Assembly (NCBI RefSeq): GCF_000732195.1
Contig: NZ_JNNU01000019.1
Location: 1 to 50,910, forward strand
Origin: Neorhizobium vignae
Lineage (GTDB): Bacteria > Pseudomonadota > Alphaproteobacteria > Rhizobiales > Rhizobiaceae
DNA length: 50,910 nt
Direction of reading: 5' to 3'
Part shown: positions 43,163-50,910 of the stretch, piece after piece
Layout: each line of letters opens with the position of its first letter
Position numbering within the stretch: position 1 is the first letter of the stretch
The notes under the pieces: model-generated
Seen by the model: the letters and a program-made list of their open reading frames with translations, nothing else
Databases searched by the model: none
What the model was told of the DNA's origin: nothing
Made by a program: the position numbers and the translations under genes

Positions 43163-43378
43163 GCTGGATTCAAGGCAGGAGGAAGCAAAGCAGGAAGGAA
43201 CTCCTGCATCTGCGCTATGAAGGCAGTCCCGCCATCGAAAAGGCCTGTTCAGGCTGCCACGTTCCGGCGGCGGCTTGGCCAAGACAAGTTCCGGCATTTC
43301 AGCTCCCCGCCCCCTGCTTCCCCAACCCCGTTTTTCCTTCTATCTTCCGTGCCATCAAGCTCAGGTTGCCGGAGGGGC

Positions 43379-43708
43379 ATGTTGGGAGCGGTAAAATATC
43401 GATTGGGTGGCGTGCTGGTCCTGGTTATCGGCGCGGCCGTGGGCTGGTCGGCCATATGGCAGCCGCTTCAGCAGGCGGATTTGGGCGCAGACACCGTCAC
43501 GTGGATGCCGCGCATCGTCGTTCTGCTGGCGGTGTGCGCGGTTTTCGGCCTCTATTTGCTCTTCACCGGCAACCGCTATCCCTATCGCGATGTCGAGCGC
43601 AGCACCTTGACGACGGCGGGGTGGAACTTGTTTGCGATCATCGCCGTGGCTGCGGTCACGGGTTTCTTCTGGATGGACATGACCTTGAAGTCGCTCGGCT
43701 ACCACTGA
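43379..43708 (+). CDS. Small inner-membrane hypothetical protein
   Basis: The 109-residue protein starts at ATG 43379, three bases after GGAGG. It has three membrane segments (LGGVLVLVIGAAVGWSAIW, IVVLLAVCAVFGLYLLFTG, WNLFAIIAVAAVTGFFWMDM) with a charged NRYPYRDVERSTLTTA loop. No domain is recognised. An upstream extension in the same frame is low in hydrophobicity and unlikely. Confidence 0.65.
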   Translation: MLGAVKYRLGGVLVLVIGAAVGWSAIWQPLQQADLGADTVTWMPRIVVLLAVCAVFGLYLLFTGNRYPYRDVERSTLTTAGWNLFAIIAVAAVTGFFWMDMTLKSLGYH

Positions 43709-43817
43709 TCGCGCCAGGCGCCGGCGCTTGTCATCCGGCCGCCACCCCGCAGATCGCTGGCAACGCAACGAGCAAGAGCTGCCATCTGGATCGGCAGCCG
43801 CCAACCGGGAGCCGCCC

Positions 43818-44381
43818 ATGGACCTTGCCGCCGAAGCCCTCGCCTTCACCGTTCCCGCGGATTGGGCCTCCTGGCTTTCCGCCCACCATGCCACCTCGTC
43901 CGGCGTCTGGCTGAAGATCGGCAAGAAGAACCCGAAGCGAACCCTGATCACCATCGACGAGGCGCTGGATGTGGCGCTCTGCCATGGGTGGATCGACAGC
44001 CAGCGCAAGGGCTTCGACGCCACCTCCTATCTGCAGCGTTAATCCCCGCGCCGCGCCAAAAGCCCGTGGTCGAAGCTCAATGTCGATCGGGTGGCAGCGC
44101 TCACGCAAGCCGGGCGGATGCAGCCGGCGGGGCTGGCGGCGGTCGAGGTGGCCAAGGCCGACGGACGCTGGGCGGTCGCCTATGCGCCACAGCGCGAGGC
44201 CGGCCTGCCGGACGACCTGATGGCGGCGCTCGCTAAAAATACCGCCGCCGGCGCTGCCTTCGATAAGCTCGACAAGACCGGCCAGTATGCGGTCGTCCTG
44301 CCGCTCCTCAAGGCTATGACCCCGGAAATCCGCGGCGCGCGGCTCGAAAAGGCGGTCGCGAAACTGGAAAAACCAGAATAG
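43818..44381 (+). pseudogene. YdeI/OmpD-associated protein gene, interrupted by in-frame stop
   Basis: Two segments in the same frame make one YdeI-like protein of about 187 residues: FTVPADWASWLSAHHATSSG, LDVALCHGWIDSQRKGFD, then after a TAA at 44040-44042, SPRRAKSPWSKLNVDRVAAL, GRWAVAYAPQREAGL and FDKLDKTGQYAVVLPLLKAM. In family members the position of the stop is a phenylalanine or similar within LQR-F-SPRR. No frameshift is needed, so a nonsense change alone breaks it. The rest is undamaged, so inactivation is recent. A sequencing error cannot be excluded, though two bases would have to differ from TTC. Confidence 0.82.
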
Positions 44382-44509
44382 GCGGCCCAGGGCGGGCCAC
44401 CGGCCCCGCGGCTGGCAAGGGTATATCATCTTAGGATCGAGCCGGTATTTGAACTATTCCATATTGCCAGTAACTTCTGCTTTCAGGAGATGATAGGGGC
44501 GAGGATGGT

Positions 44510-44980
44510 ATGCGGAAATTCTTGATGCTGACCGTCACACATCTTGTATTTGCGGCTCTCGGCTTTGCCGGCGGTATCTACGCCCTGCCGATCCTGACTG
44601 CGCCACCGGCGCCCACCGTGGCGGAGGTGACGACCGCTGCCGTTACGGCGCAGTTCACCGGCGAATTCCGCCGTGACCTGAAGGACAGCGACTTCCTGCA
44701 CTGGGGCGAGGGCAAGGTCTCGGTCAACCCGTCCAATATCAGCCTGATGGGCAAGCTGTCGCCCGGACCGGACTACAAGCTCTATCTGTCACCGGAATTC
44801 GTCGAGACCGAGACGGATTTCAAGCGGCTGAAATCGCAGATGACGAGGATCGGCGACATCAAGACCTTCGAGAATTTCATCATCGACATTCCGCAGGGCA
44901 CCGATGTCGGCAAGTTCAACACGGTGGTCGTCTGGTGCGAATCCTTCGGCCAGTTCATCACCGCCGCCAAATATCGCTGA
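44510..44980 (+). CDS. DM13-domain exported protein
   Basis: The 156-residue protein has an N-terminal signal anchor (LTVTHLVFAALGFAGGIYAL) and then a DM13 domain: FTGEFRRDLKDSDFLHWGEG, SPGPDYKLYLSPEFVETETD and VVVWCESFGQFITAAKYR. DM13 domains are suggested to be redox or electron-transfer modules; the conserved cysteine in VWCESF is present. It faces the periplasm. AGGAGATGATAGGGGCGAGG upstream offers a ribosome-binding site. Role unknown. Confidence 0.85.
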   Translation: MRKFLMLTVTHLVFAALGFAGGIYALPILTAPPAPTVAEVTTAAVTAQFTGEFRRDLKDSDFLHWGEGKVSVNPSNISLMGKLSPGPDYKLYLSPEFVETETDFKRLKSQMTRIGDIKTFENFIIDIPQGTDVGKFNTVVVWCESFGQFITAAKYR

Positions 44981-44986
44981 TCGCCT

Positions 44987-45483
44987 TCAGCGCGGCGGCA
45001 GCGCAGGATGGAAGTCCGACCGGATCTGCCGCGCGTGGTCCTCCACATAACGGGCGATCTGGTCTGCGCCGTCGATCCAGCGGAGCGCCTGCGAGCGGCG
45101 CCGCATCGCCTCGTTCTCGCCGGTGTCGAGCAGCCGCTCGACCAGCTCTCCCGCAATCGGCAGGTCGAAATCGCGCCGCAGGGTGAGGCCGAGCCACTGA
45201 GTTCGGCCCAGCGCGCCCGGTTCAGCTGCAGGTCCATTTCGTCCGCCTCGTTCGGAACGAACAGCGTCGGCACACCGCCGATGACGTTTTCGTGGAACGT
45301 GTTGTAGCCGGCCGCGGTGATCGCCGCGTGGAAGGCGGTGCTGTAGCGGAAGATCGGATAGAGGCTCGCGACGCGGTGCCGTTCGTTGCGCTCCGCCACC
45401 TCTTCGGTTTCCACGGCGATCGGTGACCGGAATTCCAGGACGACGATATCCTCCGGGGCAAGCAGCAGATCCAGTAGTTTGCG
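44987..45483 (-). pseudogene. Glycosyltransferase (family 28 C-terminal type) remnant, frameshifted
   Basis: In the first frame the minus strand reads LLAPEDIVVLEFRSPIAVET, YPIFRYSTAFHAAITAAGYN, TFHENVIGGVPTLFVPNEAD and LNRARWAEL, the donor-binding end of family 28/MGT-like glycosyltransferases. A frameshift near 45200 switches to RDFDLPIAGELVERLLDTGE and ends with DFHPALPPR. The N-terminal half is missing: at about 45483 the sequence passes into a fadE fragment. The gene is truncated and frameshifted, thus dead. Its acceptor is unknown. Confidence 0.72.
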
Positions 45484-45573
45484 GTGCGATCGAACACAAG
45501 ATGGACATCCACGAAAATGCCACCTGGGTCATGAACTATGGCGAGGCGACCGGTTACCTGATTGGCGCTGAGG
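45480..45573 (+). pseudogene. 94-bp acyl-CoA dehydrogenase fragment
   Basis: The stretch encodes CGAIEHKMDIHENATWVMNY and then GEATGYLIGAE, matching the fadE product in this window (CGAIEHKMGIHGNSTCVMNY...DEATGYLIGPE). DNA similarity to 37642-37736 is high but not perfect, so it comes from a paralogue or has diverged. It is flanked on the left by the glycosyltransferase remnant and on the right by DNA with no gene. It marks a rearrangement joint. Confidence 0.8.
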
Positions 45574-45932
45574 TAAATACCCAAATTGGGTTAAAGTGGA
45601 CGGCCGCTATCGGGGCTGCCAAGTTAAGGCTGAACGACTGAAAAGCGGGCGCCATCCCGATATGGCTGCGGGTGGTCGAAGGCCCCGACTATACCAGTTT
45701 ATCGAGACAATGAGAAAAGGGCGCAGGGTGTCGGCATCGGTAATCATGGAGCAGCAAGCGTCGTGCCATGGTTGTGACTCGTGGGTAATAGGTCACACGC
45801 CATCCCGAAATCTCGGGAGTGCAATATTCCCATAGATTGTAGACGTGAATCCGCCTACATCTGCAGGCGCAAACCGTCGGCAACGGCTGCGGGGAAGGGT
45901 GCCTGGCACCAGCAACGAAAACGCTCAGGGGA
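45574..45932. other. Gene-free stretch upstream of the secretion operon
   Basis: No frame here resembles a known protein. It should hold the promoter of the type I secretion operon, and GC content is lower than around it. I see no clear -35/-10 pair or operator. Confidence 0.4.
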
Positions 45933-45944
45933 TTGTTTCGCGGC

Positions 45945-48092
45945 ATGGATGGCGTCGTTTCGCAGCAGCTCGACTCGGGTCTCCGTGCGCTGTGCGGCAT
46001 TGCGGCTTTCTATCGGATCGCAGCCGACCCTCAGCAACTGCAACATGATCTCGCCCTGAAGGGCCGGCCCTCGCAGGCGCTTGATCTGCAGCGCGCCGCC
46101 AGGCTGATTGGCCTCAAAGCCCGCCCGATCGAAAAGGTTAGCGAACGTCGCCTGCGCACAATTCCGGTGCCGGCAATCGTGCGGGTGAAAGGCGGTGCCT
46201 TCCAGGTGCTTGGCGGCCTCAATCCCTCCGGAAAGTACCGGCTGATCGATCCCGTTACGCGGGTCGATCGGGAAATCGAGCCAGAGGACATCGCATCGGA
46301 GATCGGAGGGAGTGTCCTACTCGTCGGGCGACGCTTGGGCGGCGAGGGCTCGGATCCGCGGGAGTTCGGTCTCAAATGGTTTGTGCCGTCCATCTGGCGC
46401 TATCGAAAGCCGCTGGCGCATGTTCTGCTCGCCTCGCTTTTCGTGCAGATATTCGCATTGGTGACCCCGCTGTTTTTCCAGATCGTCGTCGACAAGGTCC
46501 TGACGCACAAGGGCTACTCGACCTTGTTCGTGCTGGTGGCCGGCATCGCCATCATCGGCCTCTTCGATGTCGTGCTTCAATATCTGCGGACTTACGCGCT
46601 GGCCCATACGACCAACAGGATTGACGTCGAGCTCGGTCAGCGGCTGTTCCACCATCTATTGCGGCTGCCGCTTGGTTATTTCGAGACCCGTTCTGCCGGC
46701 CAGACGGTGGCACGTGTCCGCGAGCTCGAGACCATCCGCGCTTTCCTGACCGGGCAGGGGCTGTTTTCGGCGATCGACCTTCTTTTCACCTTTGTCTTCA
46801 TCGCGGTGCTTTTCGCCTATTCCTGGAAGTTGACGCTAATCGTGGTTGCCGCGATCCCGATCTATATCCTGATCGGCATGGTCGTGCGTCCGCCTTTGCG
46901 GGAGTTGGTCAAGGAGAAGTTCAATCGCGGCGCCGCCAGCCAGCAGTTCCTCGTCGAAGCGATCGTCGGCGTCCACACCGTCAAGGCTTCGGCGGTAGAG
47001 CCGATCATGCAGGCGCAATGGGAAGAAAAGCTTGCGGCCTATGTGCGGACGGCTTTCGACACCACGCTGCTCAGCGCCGGCGGCCAGAACGCCATCCAGT
47101 ATGTGAGCAAGCTTTCGACCGCGGCCCTGCTGCTTTTCGGGGCCAAGGCGGTCATCGACGGTGAACTTTCGGTCGGCTCGCTTGTCGCCTTCAATATGAT
47201 CGCCGGGCAGGTGACGCAGCCGGTTTTGAGGTTGTCGCAGCTCTGGCAGGATTTTCAGCAGGTGCAGATCTCAGTCGACCGCCTTGGCGACATCCTGAAC
47301 ACGCCGATGGAACGGCACCCCGGCGCCCGCGTGGCGCTTCCGCCGCCCAAGGGGGTGATCCAGCTTCGAAATGTCACGTTCCGCTACCGGCCGGGCTTGC
47401 CCGAGGTTTTAAAGAACATCTCTCTCGACATTCATTCCGGCGAGGTCATCGGCATTGTGGGCGCCTCCGGTTCCGGCAAATCGACGCTCACCAAGCTCGT
47501 CCAGCGCCTCTATATTCCGGAAGAGGGACAGGTGCTGCTCGACGGCGCCGACCTGTCGCAGCTCGACCCGGCCTGGCTGCGCAGCCACATCGGCGTCGTC
47601 CTGCAGGAGAACCTTCTCTTCAATCGGACGATTCACGACAATATCGCCTTCTCAAATCCTGCGATGCACCGTGCCCAGGTGATCGCCGTTGCCAAGCTCG
47701 CAGGCGCAGACGAATTCATCGCGCGGCTGCCGCAGGGCTATGACACGATGATCGAGGAACGCGGCGCCAACCTTTCCGGCGGCCAGAGGCAACGCATCGC
47801 GATTGCCCGTGCGCTTGCGACGAACCCGACGATCCTGATCTTCGACGAGGCGACCAGTGCCCTCGATTACGAGAGCGAACGGGTCGTCCAGACGAACATG
47901 CACCAGATCGCCCGGGGCAGGACGGTCATCATCATTGCGCACCGGCTTGCCGCTGTCAGGCCGTGCAGCAGAATCATCGGCATGGCGGATGGGCGGATCG
48001 AAGAAATGGGCAGTCATGAGGAACTGCTCAAGCGTCCGGACGGGCTCTATGCGCGGCTTTGGGCCCTGCAGAACGACAGGGGCGCGGCATGA
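45945..48092 (+). CDS. Type I secretion ABC exporter with degenerate C39-like domain (HlyB/PrtD type)
   Basis: I start at ATG 45945; a TTG four codons upstream is possible. The 715-residue protein has an N-terminal C39-like domain in which the catalytic cysteine of DCGxxAL is replaced, reading DSGLRALCGIAAFY, so it should bind but not cut substrate. Then come six membrane helices (LLASLFVQIFALVTPLFFQI and following) and an ATPase with Walker A GASGSGKST (K512), signature NLSGGQRQRIAIARAL, Walker B TILIFDEATSALD and the H-loop IIIAHRL. It exports unfolded RTX proteins. The ATGA overlap at its end couples it to the adaptor gene, and the substrate is probably the downstream metalloprotease. Confidence 0.93.
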   Translation: MDGVVSQQLDSGLRALCGIAAFYRIAADPQQLQHDLALKGRPSQALDLQRAARLIGLKARPIEKVSERRLRTIPVPAIVRVKGGAFQVLGGLNPSGKYRLIDPVTRVDREIEPEDIASEIGGSVLLVGRRLGGEGSDPREFGLKWFVPSIWRYRKPLAHVLLASLFVQIFALVTPLFFQIVVDKVLTHKGYSTLFVLVAGIAIIGLFDVVLQYLRTYALAHTTNRIDVELGQRLFHHLLRLPLGYFETRSAGQTVARVRELETIRAFLTGQGLFSAIDLLFTFVFIAVLFAYSWKLTLIVVAAIPIYILIGMVVRPPLRELVKEKFNRGAASQQFLVEAIVGVHTVKASAVEPIMQAQWEEKLAAYVRTAFDTTLLSAGGQNAIQYVSKLSTAALLLFGAKAVIDGELSVGSLVAFNMIAGQVTQPVLRLSQLWQDFQQVQISVDRLGDILNTPMERHPGARVALPPPKGVIQLRNVTFRYRPGLPEVLKNISLDIHSGEVIGIVGASGSGKSTLTKLVQRLYIPEEGQVLLDGADLSQLDPAWLRSHIGVVLQENLLFNRTIHDNIAFSNPAMHRAQVIAVAKLAGADEFIARLPQGYDTMIEERGANLSGGQRQRIAIARALATNPTILIFDEATSALDYESERVVQTNMHQIARGRTVIIIAHRLAAVRPCSRIIGMADGRIEEMGSHEELLKRPDGLYARLWALQNDRGAA

Positions 48093-49546
48093 GGAGCGCG
48101 CCCGCCAAGGCCGCCCGATATACCGGCCTTCCGCCGAGGCCGGCAAAGCGCTCCGATCACGAGTTCCTGGCGCCCGCTCTGGAAGTCCTGGAGACACCAC
48201 CCTCGCCGGTGCGCATGGCGCTGATCCTGATCATTTGCGCCTTCACCGCAACCGCCTTGATCTGGTCCTATGTCGGCCGCATCGACATTATCGCTGCCGC
48301 CCAGGGCAAACTCCAGCCGACCGGGCGCGTCAAGGTCGTCCAGCCGCTGCTGACCGGCAAGGTGGCGGCGCTTCCGCCGCCAAACGGGACCCATGTCGAA
48401 AAAGGCGATATCCTCCTTGTACTCGATCCGACCGATGCCCTTGCCGATGAGACGGATGCGGCAAAGGGCCTGGCATCCATGCGTGCCGAGGTCCGGCGCC
48501 GCAAAGCGATCGTGGATCATGTCCATTCGCGCGTGCCGAATGCGCCGTTACCAACGATTGCATGGGACGCGGATGTACCCGATGAGCTGCGCCGAAGGGA
48601 GGATGGCATTCTCCGGGGCGATCTTGAACAACACCAGGCCGCAGTCGCCTCGCTTGCGGCTCAGAAGTACCAGAAGGAAGTGGAACGCGATCGCCTAACC
48701 GTGACGCTTGCGGCTCAGAACTCTCTGGTCGAAACGCTGAACGAGCGCGTGACGATGCGCAGCGCACTCGCGTCAAAGGATGCGGGGACGATGGCAAGCG
48801 TCATCGACGCGACGGAAACGCTGAAGGAGCAGGCGACGCAGCTTGCAATGCAGGAGGGCCGGCTTGCCGACGCTGTGGCAAGCATCGAGGTCTTTGCGAG
48901 GGAGAAGGACAGGGTAACGCGGGTGTTTCTGAGCGACCACCTCGCGCGCCTCGGCGACGCGGAGCGTCGGGTCGAAGAGCTTGAGCAGCGCCTGACGAAG
49001 GCAAGAAATTCGCGGGAGCAGATGACGTTGCGCAGCCCGATCGCCGGCACGGTACAGGCATCCTCGATCACCAGTGTAGGGCAAGTGGTGAGCGTCGGTC
49101 AGGACGTCATGCGCGTCGTGCCCGAGGGCAGTGCGCTGGAACTCGAGGTCTACGTCTTGAACAAGGACATCGGCTTCATCAAGCTTGGCCAGGAGGCGGT
49201 CGTCAAGCTCGAAGCCTTTCCGTTTACCCGCTATGGCACGATCCCGGCCCATGTCACGAAGATTGCGTCGGATGCCATTCCGGAACCCGACGCCGCGCGC
49301 CGCGAAGGGGATGCCGCAGCAAGGCAGGCGGGGAACGTCTTCGGCGGCGCCGAAAGAATGCAGAACCTAGTGTTTCCGGTGACGTTGAGTCTGGACGTCG
49401 ACCGGGTTTCGGCGGATGGACGTGACGTCAAGCTCAGTTCGGGCATGTCGGCGACTGCGGAGGTTCGGACGGGAGAGCGCCGGATACTCGAGTATGTGTT
49501 TTCGCCTTTGGTCGAGGTCGCGGAGGAGGCGATGCATGAACGATGA
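48089..49546 (+). CDS. HlyD-family membrane-fusion adaptor of the type I secretion system
   Basis: The 485-residue protein starts within the ATGA overlap. It has a short cytoplasmic tail, one membrane helix (MALILIICAFTATALIWSYV), a lipoyl half-motif (GKVAALPPPNGTHVEKGDIL), a long helical hairpin (about residues 130-310, heptad-like, for example RRVEELEQRLTKARNSREQM), the second half-motif LRSPIAGTVQASSI and a beta-barrel domain ending RTGERRILEYVFSPLVEV. It links the ABC exporter to a TolC-type outer-membrane channel, which is not encoded in the window. An ORF of 33 codons overlaps its 3' end. Confidence 0.93.
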   Translation: MRSAPAKAARYTGLPPRPAKRSDHEFLAPALEVLETPPSPVRMALILIICAFTATALIWSYVGRIDIIAAAQGKLQPTGRVKVVQPLLTGKVAALPPPNGTHVEKGDILLVLDPTDALADETDAAKGLASMRAEVRRRKAIVDHVHSRVPNAPLPTIAWDADVPDELRRREDGILRGDLEQHQAAVASLAAQKYQKEVERDRLTVTLAAQNSLVETLNERVTMRSALASKDAGTMASVIDATETLKEQATQLAMQEGRLADAVASIEVFAREKDRVTRVFLSDHLARLGDAERRVEELEQRLTKARNSREQMTLRSPIAGTVQASSITSVGQVVSVGQDVMRVVPEGSALELEVYVLNKDIGFIKLGQEAVVKLEAFPFTRYGTIPAHVTKIASDAIPEPDAARREGDAAARQAGNVFGGAERMQNLVFPVTLSLDVDRVSADGRDVKLSSGMSATAEVRTGERRILEYVFSPLVEVAEEAMHER

Positions 49547-49637
49547 ACCGCGTGCGTCTCTAGCTCCGTCGGTACCGGACCGGAATTTCGATCTGAGAAC
49601 ACACTTTGCCACGAAAGAGCAGGCAGGGGTTTCATGA
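49536..49637 (+). CDS. 33-codon ORF bridging adaptor and protease genes
   Basis: It starts at ATG 49536 inside the adaptor gene, preceded by GGAGGAGGC, and its TGA overlaps the protease ATG (ATGA at 49634-49637). The peptide reads MNDEPRASLAPSVPDRNFDL followed by RTHFATKEQAGVS. No family is recognised. Overlaps at both ends and the strong ribosome-binding site suggest it is translated, at least to pass ribosomes on to the protease start. Whether the peptide itself acts, for example as a chaperone or inhibitor, is unknown. Confidence 0.5.
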   Translation: MNDEPRASLAPSVPDRNFDLRTHFATKEQAGVS

Positions 49638-50910
49638 CGGGCATTATCACTTCCACAAAGAACGTGCACTTGACCGGAGATAAGAGAGTCGACGGGCTTA
49701 TCAGCGGCTACGCGTGGGATGGCACGATAACCTATGCGTTTCCCACCAGTTCGACCTCGTACTCGTATAATGACGAGAAAAATTTCGGATTCTCCTCGAT
49801 TTCCTCGCAGCAGCAGGCTGCGGCCTTGATCCTCATGGAACAATCCTACGGAAACACGGCGAATGACGGTTTTTCCGTAGAGGGATTTACCAACGCCGAG
49901 TTTGTGGCCGGAGACGTAAACACTGCAACGGTGCGATTTGCTCAGTCATCCCACCCGGATCTTTCGACGGCATGGGCCTATTATCCTGATACCGACAGCG
50001 TCGGCGGCGATATCTGGTTCGGGACGGAATATGCTGGCACCGTAGATGACTATCGGTTTCCGGAGTTCGGCAACTATGCGGGACATACGTTGGCGCATGA
50101 ACTGGGTCACGCTCTTGGCCTGAAACATGCTCATGAACCGGATAACAATCCGGCAATCGTACCGAGCAATTACGATTCTCTCGAATATACGATCATGACC
50201 TATCGCACGTATATCGGAGACGTTCCGAACGGCTACGAATACGAGCAGAATAGTGCGCCACAGAGCTTCATGATGCTCGACATCGCCGCTTTGCAGGAAA
50301 TGTATGGCGCCGACTACACGACCAACGGTGACGATACCACCTACAAGTGGAATCCGAATGAAGGCGTTACCTATGTCAATGGCGTCGCGGCCATCACGCC
50401 CGATGCTAACAGGATATTCGCAACGATCTGGGACGGCGGCGGTGTCGATACCTATGACCTGAGCGCCTATACCACCCGCCTTAGAATCGACCTGAGAGCC
50501 GGCGGCTACTCTTTCTTTTCCCAAGCCCAGTTGGCCGATCTGGGCGGTAGCCTGAACAATGGTTATGCCCGCGGTAACATTTTCAACGCGTTGCTTTATC
50601 ACAACAACCTAGCGTCGCTGGTCGAGAATGTTCAAGCAGGCTCCGGCCACGACACGATTGTGGGCAACGAGGTGAGCAATACCCTTTGGGGTAACGCCGG
50701 AAATGACGCGCTTGACGGCGGTGCGGGCGACGACACGCTGATTGGAGGCGCCGGGTCAGACACGATGTCGGGCGGGGTGGGGGATGATCTCTATGTGGTC
50801 GATATCGCGACCGACATTGTGATCGAGAACCTGAATGGAGGAACGGACACAGTCGAGATAGCGATTGCGAGTTATGCGCTCAGTGCCAATGTCGAGAACC
50901 TCGTCTATAC
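49634..50910 (+). CDS. Serralysin-type RTX metalloprotease (M10B), 3' end off window
   Basis: The visible 425 residues start MTGIITSTKNVHLTGDKRVD and GLISGYAWDGTITYAFP, the start of secreted serralysins without a cleaved signal. The zinc site HELGHALGLKH (155-165) is complete and the Met-turn is YTIMTYR (M188). After the catalytic domain come RTX calcium-binding repeats (GNAGNDALDGGAGDDTLIGG, then AGSDTMSGGVGDDLYVVD, from about residue 353), with more expected beyond the window. The C-terminal secretion signal is not visible. It would be exported unfolded by the upstream exporter and adaptor and fold outside when calcium binds. The substrate in nature is unknown. Confidence 0.93.
   Translation, partial: MTGIITSTKNVHLTGDKRVDGLISGYAWDGTITYAFPTSSTSYSYNDEKNFGFSSISSQQQAAALILMEQSYGNTANDGFSVEGFTNAEFVAGDVNTATVRFAQSSHPDLSTAWAYYPDTDSVGGDIWFGTEYAGTVDDYRFPEFGNYAGHTLAHELGHALGLKHAHEPDNNPAIVPSNYDSLEYTIMTYRTYIGDVPNGYEYEQNSAPQSFMMLDIAALQEMYGADYTTNGDDTTYKWNPNEGVTYVNGVAAITPDANRIFATIWDGGGVDTYDLSAYTTRLRIDLRAGGYSFFSQAQLADLGGSLNNGYARGNIFNALLYHNNLASLVENVQAGSGHDTIVGNEVSNTLWGNAGNDALDGGAGDDTLIGGAGSDTMSGGVGDDLYVVDIATDIVIENLNGGTDTVEIAIASYALSANVENLVY

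Noticed and set aside
45596..45835. Open frame of 79 codons before the secretion operon
   Set aside because: No ribosome-binding site, no resemblance to known proteins, and position in a scarred intergenic stretch.

Overview
The window reads as an alphaproteobacterium of the Rhizobiaceae (Rhizobium/Agrobacterium/Neorhizobium group). The grounds are the high GC content, a complete repABC replication and partitioning cassette (a replicon type typical of Rhizobiales), a PodJ-like polarity protein, and a run of housekeeping neighbours (DUF952, class 2 pyrD, MATE pump, CAP lipoprotein, TSUP exporter, podJ, fad genes) that I know from rhizobial circular chromosomes. The species is not determined.

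Layout. (1) 1-8.7 kb is an accessory, scarred region. It holds three toxin-antitoxin loci (a FitA-type antitoxin running off the left edge, VapBC, MazEF), scraps of broken genes (RND pump, aldehyde dehydrogenase, omega-transaminase, an IS5-family transposase), an orphan Imm53-type immunity gene and one intact metabolic unit: an Lrp/AsnC regulator divergent from a class V desulfurase-like enzyme overlapped by a persulfide-dioxygenase-like metallo-hydrolase. (2) 8.7-12.6 kb is an apparently intact repABC cassette with parS-like palindromes, operator repeats upstream of repA, and a conserved repB-repC spacer expected to encode the counter-transcribed RNA. (3) 12.7-42.4 kb is core, densely packed chromosome-like DNA: transporters, regulators, pyrD, a ligase-associated helicase/PdeM repair pair, a universal stress protein, podJ, and a fadE-fadA-fadB beta-oxidation cluster. 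(4) 42.5-45.9 kb is a second patchy zone: BrnTA, small membrane proteins, a nonsense-interrupted YdeI-like gene, a DM13 protein, and a scar joining a glycosyltransferase remnant to a 94-bp second copy of part of fadE. (5) 45.9 kb to the right edge is a type I secretion operon (HlyB-like ABC exporter, HlyD-like adaptor, a 33-codon overlapping ORF, and a serralysin-type RTX metalloprotease cut by the window end).

How it fits together. The most striking point is that a complete plasmid replicator lies within about 140 bp of the start of a run of chromosome-type genes. This suggests plasmid integration into a chromosome, a chromid or cointegrate, or an assembly join. The left side looks like plasmid-borne DNA that has decayed by IS activity and deletion. 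The other extended unit, the T1SS-serralysin operon, is translationally coupled gene by gene and sits directly beyond a rearrangement scar, so it is probably acquired.

No tRNA, rRNA, CRISPR array, integrase or intact insertion sequence was recognised. Functions are assigned by motif and family recognition by eye. No database search was run.
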